Counted from the stretch's first letter, positions 9,178-18,937 are shown. The stretch: DNA of 64,000 nucleotides from Fibrobacterota bacterium (GCA_023249635.1 JAHFCH010000002.1:57058-121057); one strand, 5' to 3'. Notes: generated by a model from the letters alone, not told the origin. Numbers and translations are program-made.

Positions 9178-10029
9178 ATGGTCAAGCCTTCCAAATCGGT
9201 CAAGATTGCCACCCCCATCAACGGTTCGATGACCTCCATCGCCGACGTGCAGAATCTCGAAGATACGCGTCGTATCGATATCGACAAGGTGGGCATCAAG
9301 TCCATCCGCCATCCCGTGCGCGTCAAGGATCGCTCGGGAGGCGAGCAGCACACCATCGCCAATTTCAACATGTACGTGTACCTGCCCCACAACTTCAAGG
9401 GCACCCACATGTCCCGCTTCGTGGAAATCCTCAACGACCGCGAAAAGGAAATCACCGTGGAGTCGTTCAAAGAAATGCTGCCGGAGATGACCGAGAAGCT
9501 CAACTCCGAGGCGGGTAGCATCGAGATGACCTTCCCGTATTTCGTGAACAAGGCCGCGCCGGTTTCGGGCGTCAAGAGCCTGATGGACTATGAGGTGACA
9601 TTCAAGGGAGAGATCAGCGAAGGCAAGGCCTGCATGGAGCTGAAGGTGGTGGTGCCGGTGACGAGCTTGTGCCCCTGCTCCAAGAAGATTTCCGACTATG
9701 GCGCGCACAACCAACGATCCCACGTGACGGTCAAGGCCCGTATCGCCCCCGGCAAGCATTTCGTTTGGATCGAGGACATCATCGACCTGGTCGAGTCGGT
9801 GGCCTCGTGCCAATTGTACGGGCTATTGAAACGCCCGGACGAGAAGTACGTGACCGAGCGCGCCTACGATAATCCCAAGTTCGTGGAAGACATGGTGCGC
9901 GATACCGCGCATCTGCTGAACATTGACAAGCGGATTTCACAGTACGTGGTGGAGTCGGAGAATTTCGAGTCGATCCACAACCACTCGGCGTACGCGGTGA
10001 TCGAGAAAGACAAAACGAAGAAGAAGTAG
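9178..10029 (+). CDS. folE2: GTP cyclohydrolase I type 2 (FolE2)
   Basis: 283 residues. It converts GTP to 7,8-dihydroneopterin triphosphate, the first step of folate (and queuosine-type) biosynthesis. Recognised by [19 protein letters not shown], the [14 protein letters not shown] segment with the catalytic-region Cys165 and Cys167, [10 protein letters not shown], and [10 protein letters not shown] near the C-terminus. FolE2 is the variant that does not strictly need zinc. A ribosome site precedes ATG 9178. The gene is alone, facing the hybrid kinase gene, with a long inverted repeat between the two stops that probably terminates both transcripts. Confidence 0.96.
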   Translation: MVKPSKSVKIATPINGSMTSIADVQNLEDTRRIDIDKVGIKSIRHPVRVKDRSGGEQHTIANFNMYVYLPHNFKGTHMSRFVEILNDREKEITVESFKEMLPEMTEKLNSEAGSIEMTFPYFVNKAAPVSGVKSLMDYEVTFKGEISEGKACMELKVVVPVTSLCPCSKKISDYGAHNQRSHVTVKARIAPGKHFVWIEDIIDLVESVASCQLYGLLKRPDEKYVTERAYDNPKFVEDMVRDTAHLLNIDKRISQYVVESENFESIHNHSAYAVIEKDKTKKK

Positions 10030-10044
10030 GCGGGGAAGGTTTAA

Positions 10045-10103
10045 GGTTTAAGGTCTAAGGGGCAGCAACTGATCTTCATTCCTTAAACCTTAGACCTTAA
10101 ACC
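10045..10103. repeat. Inverted repeat with TTAAGGT heptads, copy 2 (bidirectional terminator candidate)
   Basis: Perfect 16-bp arms (10045-10060 and 10088-10103) with a 27-base loop; additional heptads of the same kind flank both arms (10038-10044 and 10081-10087). It lies between two convergent stops and uses the same core as the element at 3578-3615. Confidence 0.7.
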
Positions 10104-10117
10104 CCTCTTCCCCCGCA

Positions 10118-13069
10118 TCAATCCCCCGACTTCGCTTCCACCGTAGCATCCAGCACTTCCCGCACCTTCGCGGATAACGCCGCCGGCGAGAACGGCTTTC
10201 CGATGAACGCCGCTTGCGCCGTATACACGCCGTGGCGGATGATGGCATCCTCGGTATACCCGGACATGAAAAGTACGCGCGTGGTCGGCCGTATGGCGCG
10301 CAGGCGCTCCGCGAGCTCGCGACCGCTCATCCCCCCCATCACCACGTCCGTCAGCAGCAGATGGATTTCCTGGTCCTTGAACTTTTCCGCCACTTCCAGG
10401 GCCTGTTCCCCGCCCGGGGCTTCCAGCACGCGATAACCGCCCACCTCGAGCACATCGCGGGCCAGGTGGCGCACGGCATCCTCGTCTTCCACCAACAGGA
10501 TGGTTTCGGTTCCGCCGGCCGAGCGCAGGGCGCGTTCCCGCAGGCGCACCGGATCCGGCCGCGAAGCCTTGGTGGCCGCGGGCAGGAAGATGGAGAAATC
10601 CGTGCCGCGCCCCGTTTTACTGTCCACGGTGATGGTGCCATTGGCCTGCTTGACCGCGCCGTAAACCGTGGATAATCCCAGCCCCGTCCCTTTGTCCTTC
10701 TGTTTGGTGGTGAAGAAGGGCTCGAAGAGGCGTGATTGGGTCTCCGCGTCCATGCCTGTCCCGGTATCGCGTACCGAGAGGGAAGCGTAATCGCCCACCG
10801 GCACGTCCAGGAAGGCCTGGGAACGCTCCTCTTCCAGGAGCCGGCGATTGCCGGTGATCAAGCGCAGCTCGCCCCCATCGGGCATGGCGTCGCGGGCATT
10901 GAGCACCAGGTTGAGAATCACCTGTTCCATCTGGTTGGGATCGGCCACCACCTTGTGCAAGGCGGGATCGAGCGATGTGGACAGCGCCACATCCTCGCCT
11001 ATCAGGCGGCGCAGCATGGTTTCCATGCCCGTGACCACGGCGTTGAGATCGAGCAGGCGCGGGGCCAGCACCTGCTTGCGGCTGAAGGAAAGCAACTGGC
11101 TCGTAAGGGCCGCGGCCCGACCTCCCGCCTTGCGGATCTCCTCCAGGTGGGAACGGCGCCCGTCTTCCTTGCCGATGGACATGAGCAGCAGATCGCTGAA
11201 TCCATTGATCGCGGTGAGCAGGTTGTTGAAATCGTGCGCGACGCCGCCGGCCAGGCGGCCTACGGCCTCCATCTTCTGGGATTGGCGCAGCTTCTCTTCG
11301 CTGGCCTTGAGCGCCTCTTCGGCGCGTTTGCGATCGTTGATGTTGCGGACGATGCCTTCGAAGTACGCGATCTCGCCGCTGTGGCGGCGGATGGGTTGGG
11401 CGTTGGCTTCCACCCATACCGTGGATCCGTCCTTACGGGTCAGTTCCACGGTAAAGGTTTCCTGGACTTCGGAACGCCCGGCCAATTCAGCGCCCGCGGG
11501 CAGGAGCAGCGGCTGGCGCGTCCCCAACAACTCGGCGCGATCCGCGTAGCCAAGCATGGAAACCAGGGCGGGGTTGGCGTCGAGCAGCGACCCGTCCGGG
11601 GCGCAGCGGTAGATACCGTCCAGGGATCGCTCGTATAAGGTGCGATGCTTTTCTTCGGAGCGGCGCAGATCGCGGTACAGGTGCATGGCACCGAGCGCCG
11701 AGGCAATGCGCGCCGAAATATCCTTGAACATCGTGAAATCCTGGCCGAGCCACGGCTCCGCGTCCGGGGATCGCAGCAGGCAGAGGATCCACGGGCTGCC
11801 CACCTGGGGACGCATGGAAATGGCTTTCAGCGAGCCTACCCCCAGGGTCTTGCGCCAGTAATCCTGGTTGGGAAGCGGGTGCTCGCGGCCGAAGACCACC
11901 GGGTCATCGCTTGCTATGCAAGCGCGTACCACTTCGGCGAATCCCGCCTCGACGGGTACCTGGTCCAGGACGGGAAGGGCGAGCGAGACGCCTGCCGGGG
12001 CAACGGTTTTCGGAGCCCGTTCCGCATAGAAGTGGATGCGGTATTCCGTATCTTCCTCGTCGGCGCGGATGAGCCAGGCCTGGCCGCAATCGAAAACCTC
12101 CAGCAGGCGCGCCAGCGAGGTGGGCAGCACGCGCTCCAGATCCATGGTGCGTTGCAGGGCGCCGGAAACGTGGTTCATCCCCTCGAGGTAACGCATATGT
12201 TTCGCCACCGAGGCTTCCGCCCTCCGCACTTCGGTGATATCGGTGAAGATGTTGATGGCGAGGCGCACCTTGCCCTCGCTATCGAACAGCGGGGCCGCAT
12301 TTACCAGGGACCAGCGCTCTTCGCCCGTGGCCTTGACCCGATAGCAGATGATTTTCCCGGAAACCGTTTTCCCCAGCAAAGCTTCGCGGCCCGGTAACTG
12401 ATCGTGGGGCAGAGGATTGCGATCCGCATCCAGGATATCGAAGCGTTGCAGGATGCCGCGGGGATCCGTTTTCCGGAGCGCTTCCGCATCGGTAAAGCCC
12501 AGCAGGCGCGCGGCCGCGGCGTTGGCATATACGAGGTTGCCGGAAGCATCTTGGGCCGTGCAGGCGCTCTCCATGATCTCCAGCATGGCGGCCTGTTCCT
12601 CGCGCGTGCGCGCGAGTTGGATGGCCGCTTGCTTGATGCCGGTAACGTCCTGGAGCATGAGTACGACCATGCCCTCGGCTCCCTGAGGACCCGGGATCGG
12701 CGAGGCCTTCACCATGGCCCAATGGATTTCGCCGGTCGTCCGGCGGCGCAATCCCAGCATCTGGCCGGGCACGTTTTCACCCAGCAGGGCCCGCACGGCG
12801 GGCAGGCGATCATAGGGGAAGGGGGCCATGGACTCGTCTATAACGTCTACGCGCGCATGCGCTTCGCGCGTGGACGCGGACATGAATTCCCGCGCCGAGT
12901 CGTAAAAGCACAGGCGCGCGGCGGCTTCGTTGGCGTAGGCCTTGGAACCGTTGGGACGATAAGCGATGAAAGGGGAATCCAGTTGCTCAAGCAACGCGGC
13001 GAAACCGATTCCCGCCAGCTCGCTGGGAATCTCGGGTGTGTCTGCGGCGGATGGGGATTTCGATCCCAT
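10118..13069 (-). CDS. Multi-PAS hybrid sensor histidine kinase with C-terminal receiver
   Basis: 983 residues without transmembrane helices, so probably a cytoplasmic sensor. Order: PAS (about 20-145), PAS (about 160-280), GAF-like region (about 300-455), PAS (about 470-590), HisKA with H-box [14 protein letters not shown] (about 605-670), HATPase with N-box LVLNARDAMPDGG and G-boxes DTGTGMD and GTGLGLSTVYG (about 715-830), then a receiver (about 855-975) with acceptor Asp in LLLTDVVMGG and KPFSPAAL. It should autophosphorylate and pass phosphate to its own receiver. PAS residues for cofactor binding are not obvious, so the signal is unknown. A GAGGGGTT ribosome site precedes ATG. The H-box type matches the kinase at 29822-31789. 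Confidence 0.93.
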   Translation of the reverse strand: MGSKSPSAADTPEIPSELAGIGFAALLEQLDSPFIAYRPNGSKAYANEAAARLCFYDSAREFMSASTREAHARVDVIDESMAPFPYDRLPAVRALLGENVPGQMLGLRRRTTGEIHWAMVKASPIPGPQGAEGMVVLMLQDVTGIKQAAIQLARTREEQAAMLEIMESACTAQDASGNLVYANAAAARLLGFTDAEALRKTDPRGILQRFDILDADRNPLPHDQLPGREALLGKTVSGKIICYRVKATGEERWSLVNAAPLFDSEGKVRLAINIFTDITEVRRAEASVAKHMRYLEGMNHVSGALQRTMDLERVLPTSLARLLEVFDCGQAWLIRADEEDTEYRIHFYAERAPKTVAPAGVSLALPVLDQVPVEAGFAEVVRACIASDDPVVFGREHPLPNQDYWRKTLGVGSLKAISMRPQVGSPWILCLLRSPDAEPWLGQDFTMFKDISARIASALGAMHLYRDLRRSEEKHRTLYERSLDGIYRCAPDGSLLDANPALVSMLGYADRAELLGTRQPLLLPAGAELAGRSEVQETFTVELTRKDGSTVWVEANAQPIRRHSGEIAYFEGIVRNINDRKRAEEALKASEEKLRQSQKMEAVGRLAGGVAHDFNNLLTAINGFSDLLLMSIGKEDGRRSHLEEIRKAGGRAAALTSQLLSFSRKQVLAPRLLDLNAVVTGMETMLRRLIGEDVALSTSLDPALHKVVADPNQMEQVILNLVLNARDAMPDGGELRLITGNRRLLEEERSQAFLDVPVGDYASLSVRDTGTGMDAETQSRLFEPFFTTKQKDKGTGLGLSTVYGAVKQANGTITVDSKTGRGTDFSIFLPAATKASRPDPVRLRERALRSAGGTETILLVEDEDAVRHLARDVLEVGGYRVLEAPGGEQALEVAEKFKDQEIHLLLTDVVMGGMSGRELAERLRAIRPTTRVLFMSGYTEDAIIRHGVYTAQAAFIGKPFSPAALSAKVREVLDATVEAKSGD

Positions 13070-13208
13070 TAACCCCTCGGATAAACATGTCTGTCGGCCG
13101 GATTTTCCCCAATATAGGCAATTAGGGGGACGAAATGAAAAAATCTGGCGCAGCCTCCGGAACTACCAAGCATAGACAAAGGCTGATACGCTTGATACCT
13201 TTGCCACT

Positions 13209-13515
13209 CGCCTTGCAGGGAGCGCTCCGGGTAACCGGGGATACGCGGAATCGGCCATTGGCCGATTCCGCTAAAGCGGAAGTCCGAAGGACTATCGCTC
13301 GCATAACGAGGAATTCCGTGCGATTCGGAAGCGAGCTCGTCGCTGTAAGCGGTACGAAACTTCGGGGTTCTCAAGGTGCGTAACGAACGCGCGCGGGGAA
13401 CCACCCACTGGAACGGCCCGGCAACGGGCGGCTTCCGGGAAGGGGAAGGAGTAGGCTGTCGGTGGGCTTTACAACCCCCGGCTGAACCCGCGAGCCAGAA
13501 GACTCACCTCAAGGG
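13209..13515 (+). promoter_or_regulatory. Cobalamin (B12) riboswitch upstream of TonB receptor gene
   Basis: The 604-base gap before the receptor gene holds the conserved cobalamin-riboswitch core: GAGGAATTCCGTGCGATTCGG followed by GCGAGCTCGTCGCTGTAAG (about 13309-13351), a peripheral ACTGG...CCGGGAAGG element (about 13407-13444), and the B12-box-like GAGCCAGAAGACTCACC (13492-13508). A perfect 12-bp hairpin (13245-13256/13260-13271) and a smaller one sit on the 5' side. Possible closing arms are CCTTG near 13211 and CAAGG near 13510; the 5' boundary is uncertain. Expected role: repress the receptor operon when adenosylcobalamin is plentiful. Confidence 0.85.
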
Positions 13516-13672
13516 ATCTGAATTGGCCTTCGCAGCCGAGGTCAACGGAAGCGGCGTTCCCCAGCGGGCGCCCATATTCCGTTTACCCCGATCGACAGCG
13601 CGCGATAGCCCCTTTCTTGAACGCGAAGCGCCGGCCCAGATCCCGCGCGCCCGCGGCGAGGAGTCTCATACC

Positions 13673-15766
13673 ATGCCGTTCGCGCGGCTAACGCCGGCAC
13701 GCATGCTCGGCAGCCTTGCTTGCGCGCTCGCGCTCGCCTCGCCCGACGCATGGCCCGCGGTCGATTCCCTGCCCGTTGTCCCGCCGCGAGCCGAAGCCCG
13801 CAACGACGACACTTTGGCGTTACCCCTCGCCTCATCCCGGCCCGCTCCTCCGCCACCGGCGGCGGCCAAGGCGGTCATAGTCCCGGGCGACGTGGACCGG
13901 CAATTGGGCAACCTGGGCGATATGCTGCAGCGCCTCGCCGGCTTGCACGTATTGCGCACCGGGGGCATTGGTGATTGGCTGGGGGTTTCCGTATGGGGAT
14001 CCTCGGAGTACCAGGTTAACCTCTATGTCGATGGGGTACTGCAGAACCAGGCCACCGATCCCTCTCTGTTCCTTTCCGATCGCGATCTTTCCGGGGTGGA
14101 ACGCATCGAAGTGTACAAGGGGCTGGCCCCGGAGAACCTTCCGGGCGCCCCCATGGGCGGCGCCATCAACATCGTGACGCGAAGCGCCACCGAAGGAGCG
14201 GATGGGCGCGTAGCGTTGGGAGCCGGTTCCTTCGGGAGCTTGCGCGCCAATGGTTCCGCGGGTTGGGAACAAGGCCATTGGCGTGGCCGTGTCACGGCGG
14301 CACGGGAACAGGCCGACGGCGACTTCCCCTACTACGACGACGATGGGACCGAATTCCTGCCGGGACGCTTTCCGAACGGCGCCCCGCGCCGGGGAGAAGG
14401 CGATCTGGTCCGGAAAATCCGGTCCAACAACGCGCACGGATATACCGATTTCACCGGCGACATCGCCTGGCGCCCGGCGCCGGCCTCCGAGGTCGGTTTA
14501 AGTGCCGAGGTCTCGCATCTGGACAAGCAGGTGCCGGCGCCTTTCCCCGACGTCGATTCCACCGTGCGCGTGGAAGCCTTCCGCGCTTCGGATCGCGCAT
14601 CGGGACGGGCGCGGGCGCGCTGGGGCGCGGGTAACGCGGAAGCTACTGCCGACCTCTCCGGATCCTGGTTGCGCGATGTCTACGTGGATACCTCCAAAGC
14701 GGGCGGCGGCATCGGAGTCGGTTACGATAATGATCGCAACGCGTACGGAGACGGGCTGGCGTCGCTGTGGGGCCGCATCGATCTGGGCGGTGGTTGGTCG
14801 GTCTCGGCGCTGGCCGCCTACGGGGTGGCCGCGTTCTTTTATACCGACCGGCTCGCGGATCGAACCTTCCCGGGACTGTTCCGTTGGACCGGGGAAGGTA
14901 AGCTTACGCCCTCATGGTCGCGGGGCCGCCACAGTATACAGGCCGTGTTGGGGAGCGTGATTACCCTGCAGGAACGTTCCGGCGGACCGCGCCTGGGGTA
15001 CGCGGGGAAGACCCTGCCCGCATCGGAACGCGACGCCAACGCCAACCTGCGCCTGGGATACCAGTATCGTATCCGCGAGGGGTGGTGGGCCTCGGCGCAA
15101 GCAGGCAACGCCTACCGGCTGCCCACCTTCCTGGAGAAGTACGGCGATCGCGGATCCGTTCTGGGAAATCCTTTGCTCAAGCCGGAATCGGGCCTGAACG
15201 GATCGGTGGGCCTGCACGGCGAAGGCCGGGGCTGGTCGGCCGAAACCCAGGCATTCGCCAGCGAAGGCCGGGACATCATCACCTTGGAACAGACCGCGCA
15301 GTTCACCCTGGTTTTCCGCAATCTGGATCGGACGCGCATCCTGGGAGCCGAAGCGCGCTTCAACGCGACGCCGCGGCCCTGGACCCGCTCGGAGCTGGAC
15401 CTCACTTTCCAACAGGCGGTGAACGCCACGCAGGGTTCTTCCGAGCAGGGAAAACTCCTCCCCTACCGACCGGTATCGCAGGCATCCGTGCGCCAGGTTT
15501 TCACGCGCGCGGGATGGACCCTGGCGGGCACCGGCTATTACCAGGGCCTCGCCTATCCCGGCGGCTCCAACATGCCGGGCATTTTCGATTCCTACAGCCA
15601 TAACACCGATTGGCAGACGCGCTGCGATCTCGACCTCTCCTGGCGGGCGAGGCATCTCCTGCTGGCCGCCGGGGTGCGCAACGTTTTCGATCAGCACGCC
15701 TTTGACTTCTTCAACATCCCCTTACCGGGACGCAGCTTCGCCGCCACCGTGCAGGCCGAGCTATGA
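13673..15766 (+). CDS. TonB-dependent outer-membrane receptor, probable cobamide transporter (BtuB-like)
   Basis: 697 residues. N-terminal signal region, then a plug domain (about residues 60-180: LGDMLQRLAGLHVLRTGG, VNLYVDGVLQNQ, VERIEVYKGLAPENLPGAPMGGAINIVT), then a 22-strand-type barrel ending in an aromatic-rich strand (FAATVQAEL). It would import substrate across the outer membrane using TonB energy. Start: ATG 13673 has a GAGGAG ribosome site 11 bases upstream and follows the riboswitch; the open frame extends upstream through the riboswitch but this is not coding. The riboswitch and the beta-propeller lipoprotein downstream make B12 or another cobamide the likely substrate. Confidence 0.9.
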   Translation: MPFARLTPARMLGSLACALALASPDAWPAVDSLPVVPPRAEARNDDTLALPLASSRPAPPPPAAAKAVIVPGDVDRQLGNLGDMLQRLAGLHVLRTGGIGDWLGVSVWGSSEYQVNLYVDGVLQNQATDPSLFLSDRDLSGVERIEVYKGLAPENLPGAPMGGAINIVTRSATEGADGRVALGAGSFGSLRANGSAGWEQGHWRGRVTAAREQADGDFPYYDDDGTEFLPGRFPNGAPRRGEGDLVRKIRSNNAHGYTDFTGDIAWRPAPASEVGLSAEVSHLDKQVPAPFPDVDSTVRVEAFRASDRASGRARARWGAGNAEATADLSGSWLRDVYVDTSKAGGGIGVGYDNDRNAYGDGLASLWGRIDLGGGWSVSALAAYGVAAFFYTDRLADRTFPGLFRWTGEGKLTPSWSRGRHSIQAVLGSVITLQERSGGPRLGYAGKTLPASERDANANLRLGYQYRIREGWWASAQAGNAYRLPTFLEKYGDRGSVLGNPLLKPESGLNGSVGLHGEGRGWSAETQAFASEGRDIITLEQTAQFTLVFRNLDRTRILGAEARFNATPRPWTRSELDLTFQQAVNATQGSSEQGKLLPYRPVSQASVRQVFTRAGWTLAGTGYYQGLAYPGGSNMPGIFDSYSHNTDWQTRCDLDLSWRARHLLLAAGVRNVFDQHAFDFFNIPLPGRSFAATVQAEL

Positions 15767-15782
15767 TACCCGCACTGTAATC

Positions 15783-15803
15783 GCATATCACCCAACGAAA
15801 GGA
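15783..15803 (+). repeat. 21-base leader sequence shared with 51786-51806, copy 1
   Basis: Identical over 21 bases (begins GCATATCACCC, ends CGAAAGGA) to the segment ahead of the gene at 51815. It ends at the ribosome-binding purines, 6 bases before the ATG at 15810. See findings. Confidence 0.8.
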
Positions 15804-15809
15804 TCCCTT

Positions 15810-16922
15810 ATGAACGACTCCATCCGGCATTTCCGAGCGCGACTGGCCGCCCTGGCGGCCTCAACGCTATGCTTCGCAGGTTGCATGACCGACGAAAAGC
15901 TCACCGAGACCGCGCCCGACAAGGGCTACGTATTCGCCGTGACTTCGGACGCCAAGTATAAAGAAGGCAATTATTCCGCGGTGGGCCTGGACAGCTCCTT
16001 CACGCGGACCAACATCGATCCCATCCACCCCGACGCGGCGGTCCGCTTTTTCGGCGGGGACGATATCTTCGTCATCAACCGACTGGGCCGCGACAATCTG
16101 CAGATCATCGACAAGCAGAACCTGAAGACCGTGATGCAAGTGGGTTTCCCCAAGCTGAGCAATCCCTACGACGTGGCGATCAAGGATGGCCTGATCTACG
16201 TCGCGTTGTTCGCGAAGGATTCCATCCTCATCTACGATCAGAAGGATGGGAGCGAGAAGGGCGCCATCGACGTGCACGCTTACGCGGACTCAGATGGCTT
16301 CGCGGAAGCCACCGCCCTCAAGTTCGTCGGCGAGGATCTCTACGCCATCCTGGCGAACCTGGACAGCAAGGCGTATTATGCGCCGACCGCGAAATCCACC
16401 CTTGTCAAAATAGACGTGAAGGCCAAAAAGGTAGCCAAGGCCCTCGAGCTCTCCCTCGGCAATCCCGCGGGCATCACCTACGACGAAACCGCGGGCAAGC
16501 TGTACATCCCTTGTATCGGTAAGTACACGGAATCCGATTTCGTGACCCTGGTACTCGACGGCGGCATCCTCTCCGTCGACCTCGCGACCTTCGCGGAAGG
16601 GTCCATGCTCGCCACCGAAAAGGATCTCGGCGGCAACGTCGGCAAGACCTTGCTCTACCAGGGCAAGCTGCTATTCGACCTGGGCGTGGCGGACGGCGAG
16701 CGCATCCTCGCCTACGGCATCTCGGACAAACAGATCACCGATATCGTGAAGCTGAACCCGTACAAGGGAGGCGGAATGGCCGTCGACCCGGGAACGCGCA
16801 CCTTGTGCATCGGGGACCGGATGAAGGGATTGCGCCTCTTCAACCTGGAGGACTTCAAGGAAAAGACCGCCAGCAACATCGATTTGGGCCTTTTACCCAG
16901 CGATCTGGCCGTCATCCGCTGA
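15810..16922 (+). CDS. YncE/DUF5074-like beta-propeller lipoprotein, BtuG-like cobamide capture candidate
   Basis: 370 residues. Signal peptide with lipobox STLCFAGC, so lipidated. The mature part has repeated propeller blades: DDIFVINRLGRDNLQIIDKQ, NPYDVAIKDGLIYVALF, DSILIYDQKDG, GNPAGITYDETAGKLYIPC, GGGMAVDPGTRTLCIGD. In Bacteroides, BtuG, a surface propeller lipoprotein encoded beside btuB, binds B12 extremely tightly and hands it to the receptor. Architecture and position right after a riboswitch-controlled receptor suggest the same role here; this is inference by analogy, not by sequence identity I can compute. It starts 43 bases after the receptor stop, so both share the riboswitch transcript. 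Confidence 0.8.
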   Translation: MNDSIRHFRARLAALAASTLCFAGCMTDEKLTETAPDKGYVFAVTSDAKYKEGNYSAVGLDSSFTRTNIDPIHPDAAVRFFGGDDIFVINRLGRDNLQIIDKQNLKTVMQVGFPKLSNPYDVAIKDGLIYVALFAKDSILIYDQKDGSEKGAIDVHAYADSDGFAEATALKFVGEDLYAILANLDSKAYYAPTAKSTLVKIDVKAKKVAKALELSLGNPAGITYDETAGKLYIPCIGKYTESDFVTLVLDGGILSVDLATFAEGSMLATEKDLGGNVGKTLLYQGKLLFDLGVADGERILAYGISDKQITDIVKLNPYKGGGMAVDPGTRTLCIGDRMKGLRLFNLEDFKEKTASNIDLGLLPSDLAVIR

Positions 16923-16994
16923 TCCTTCATCCTGTGCGTCCCCGGGATCGCTATCTCCTTTCCCCCGGGGTCTCCCGCACCGTAAAATAGGGCC

Positions 16995-18821
16995 ATGCTG
17001 CGCTTCGACTGGGAGTGGGACTTGCGCGCGTCTCCGGACGCCTTGTGGCCCCTGGTCTCCGATACCGATCGGTTCAACCGCGACACCGGTCTGCCTGCCC
17101 TCGCCCTCAAAGGCGAGGGGAGCGAGCGCTTGCTGGGCTTCCGCAAATTCGGTTACCTCTTGCGCTGGCGCGAAGAACCGTTCGAGTGGGCGCGACCGGA
17201 ACGCTTCGGCGTGGTGCGCCGGTACCTGGGCGGACCTTTGGCCGAGATGCGCGTCTCGGTGCGTTTGGAAGCCCAGGCTTCCGGGGGTACGCGCTTACGT
17301 TACGAGACCTGCCTGGAACCGCGCCATCCCGCTTCTGCGCCCATGGTCGCGCTGCTTTTCCCGCTGCTTTTCAAACGGCGCATCGCCGCGGTGCTGCGCG
17401 CCTACGATGCGACCGCGGCGCGCACCGCACCCGCCCGCATCGCTCCCGCGGAACGCACCTTCGCCAGCGGAGGCAAGGCCCGCTTGGCGGCGCGCTTCAA
17501 GACCCTGCTGGAGGCGGGCGCGAACCCGGCATTGGCGGCCCGCCTGCGCTTACTGCTCGAAGAGGCCGACGATTCCGAACTGGCCCGCATGCGTCCCTAC
17601 TCCCTGGCGGAACGTTGGGAAGCCCAGCGCCGCGATGTGCTCGAGCTTTGCCTGCTGGCGGCGCGCGCCGGATTGCTCGATTTCCGTTGGGACCTGCTTT
17701 GCCCTTCCTGCCGGGGCGCGAAGGCCACCGCGGCCCATCTGCGCGATCTCAACGGCCCCGTCCATTGCGACGCTTGCAACATCGATTTCCGCGCCGCCTT
17801 CGATCGTAGCGTGGAAGTTACCTTCGCCGCCAACCGGTCCATCCGGTCCGCCGAGACCGCCGAGTATTGCGTCGGGTCACCCCAGCGTACCCCGCACGTG
17901 CATTGCCGCCAGACCCTGGCGCCGGGCAAAGCCGCCACCGTGGATCTGGTCCTGGACGCCGGCCGCTACCGCCTGCGTTCCCCTTCCTTTCCCGGGGCCT
18001 GGCATATCCGCGTAGGCGGAGGCAACCGCGATGGCGAAGACCATCCCCATGCCGAGCCGCGCACCGCCGGTTGGCCCGAAGGCGAAGCCGCCTGGAGCCT
18101 GCGCCCGCGCCTGTCCCTGGCCAATCCCACCGGCGCTCCCGTGGTATTCGTGCTGGAGCGCAACGCCTGGGCGGACGATGCGGCCACGGCTGCCGAAGTG
18201 ACCGCTTTGCAAAGTTTCCGCGATCTGTTCTCCGAGGAGGCCTTGCGGCCCGGCGAAGAGATTTCCGTCGGGAGCCTGACCTTCCTGTTCACCGATCTGC
18301 GCGGTTCCACGCGGCTGTACCGCGAAGCCGGCGATGCCCGGGCCTTCGGCCTGGTAATGGAGCATTTCGACATCCTCAAGTCGGCCATCGCTTCCGAAGG
18401 CGGCGGCGTGGTCAAGACCATCGGCGACGCCGTGATGGCCGTATTCCCCAGGCCCCAGGCCGCCGTACGCGCCGCCCTGGCGGCCCACGCGCTGCTCGCC
18501 AAGGCGCAGCCCTCCCTGGTCCTCAAGGCCGGCGTGCATTGCGGGGCTTGCATCGCCGTCAACCAGAACGACCGGCTCGACTATTTCGGCTCGACCTTGA
18601 ACCTCTCGGCGCGCCTGCTGGGCTTCTCCCAGGGGGGTGACCTGGTGGTTACGCGCGAAGTCGCCGAAGACCCGGAAACCGCGGCCTGGTTGTCCGAAAA
18701 CGCCGAAATGCTTCGTGTTGAAGAAGTGAATACGGCGATTAGGGGATTTGAGCAGGAATCCTTCTCCCTTGCCCGTATAGCACCTACGCGGGCCATGCCT
18801 GTCAGGCTTGGAACCAAATAA
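16995..18821 (+). CDS. Class III adenylate/guanylate cyclase with SRPBCC-like N-terminus and zinc-ribbon-like motif
   Basis: 608 residues. Residues 1-130 resemble an SRPBCC/polyketide-cyclase-like lipid-binding fold (WDLRASPDALWPLVSDTDRFN). The middle holds two CxxC pairs (CPSCRG and CDACNI) like a small zinc ribbon, then a beta-rich DUF5939-like region. The last 190 residues are a class III cyclase: metal Asp in FLFTDLRGST and in KTIGDAVMA, the substrate-selecting Lys before TIGDA, and the transition-state pair in STLNLSARL, so it should be active, most likely making cAMP. No membrane segment. It follows the BtuG-like gene by about 70 bases on the same strand and may be in the same transcript. 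Confidence 0.9.
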   Translation: MLRFDWEWDLRASPDALWPLVSDTDRFNRDTGLPALALKGEGSERLLGFRKFGYLLRWREEPFEWARPERFGVVRRYLGGPLAEMRVSVRLEAQASGGTRLRYETCLEPRHPASAPMVALLFPLLFKRRIAAVLRAYDATAARTAPARIAPAERTFASGGKARLAARFKTLLEAGANPALAARLRLLLEEADDSELARMRPYSLAERWEAQRRDVLELCLLAARAGLLDFRWDLLCPSCRGAKATAAHLRDLNGPVHCDACNIDFRAAFDRSVEVTFAANRSIRSAETAEYCVGSPQRTPHVHCRQTLAPGKAATVDLVLDAGRYRLRSPSFPGAWHIRVGGGNRDGEDHPHAEPRTAGWPEGEAAWSLRPRLSLANPTGAPVVFVLERNAWADDAATAAEVTALQSFRDLFSEEALRPGEEISVGSLTFLFTDLRGSTRLYREAGDARAFGLVMEHFDILKSAIASEGGGVVKTIGDAVMAVFPRPQAAVRAALAAHALLAKAQPSLVLKAGVHCGACIAVNQNDRLDYFGSTLNLSARLLGFSQGGDLVVTREVAEDPETAAWLSENAEMLRVEEVNTAIRGFEQESFSLARIAPTRAMPVRLGTK

Positions 18822-18937
18822 TCCGTTATTAATGCCAAAATACGGAAGATATCGGCTTGACCTTTATCTTATAGTAGGGACAGTAGGGGGATGGCCCGAC
18901 GCGGTCCGGTTGGCGCGGACGGCCATCAGGTGCATAT

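Noticed and set aside
13376..13672. In-frame N-terminal extension of the TonB receptor
   Set aside because: The segment is riboswitch sequence; a proper ribosome site and signal peptide begin at 13673.
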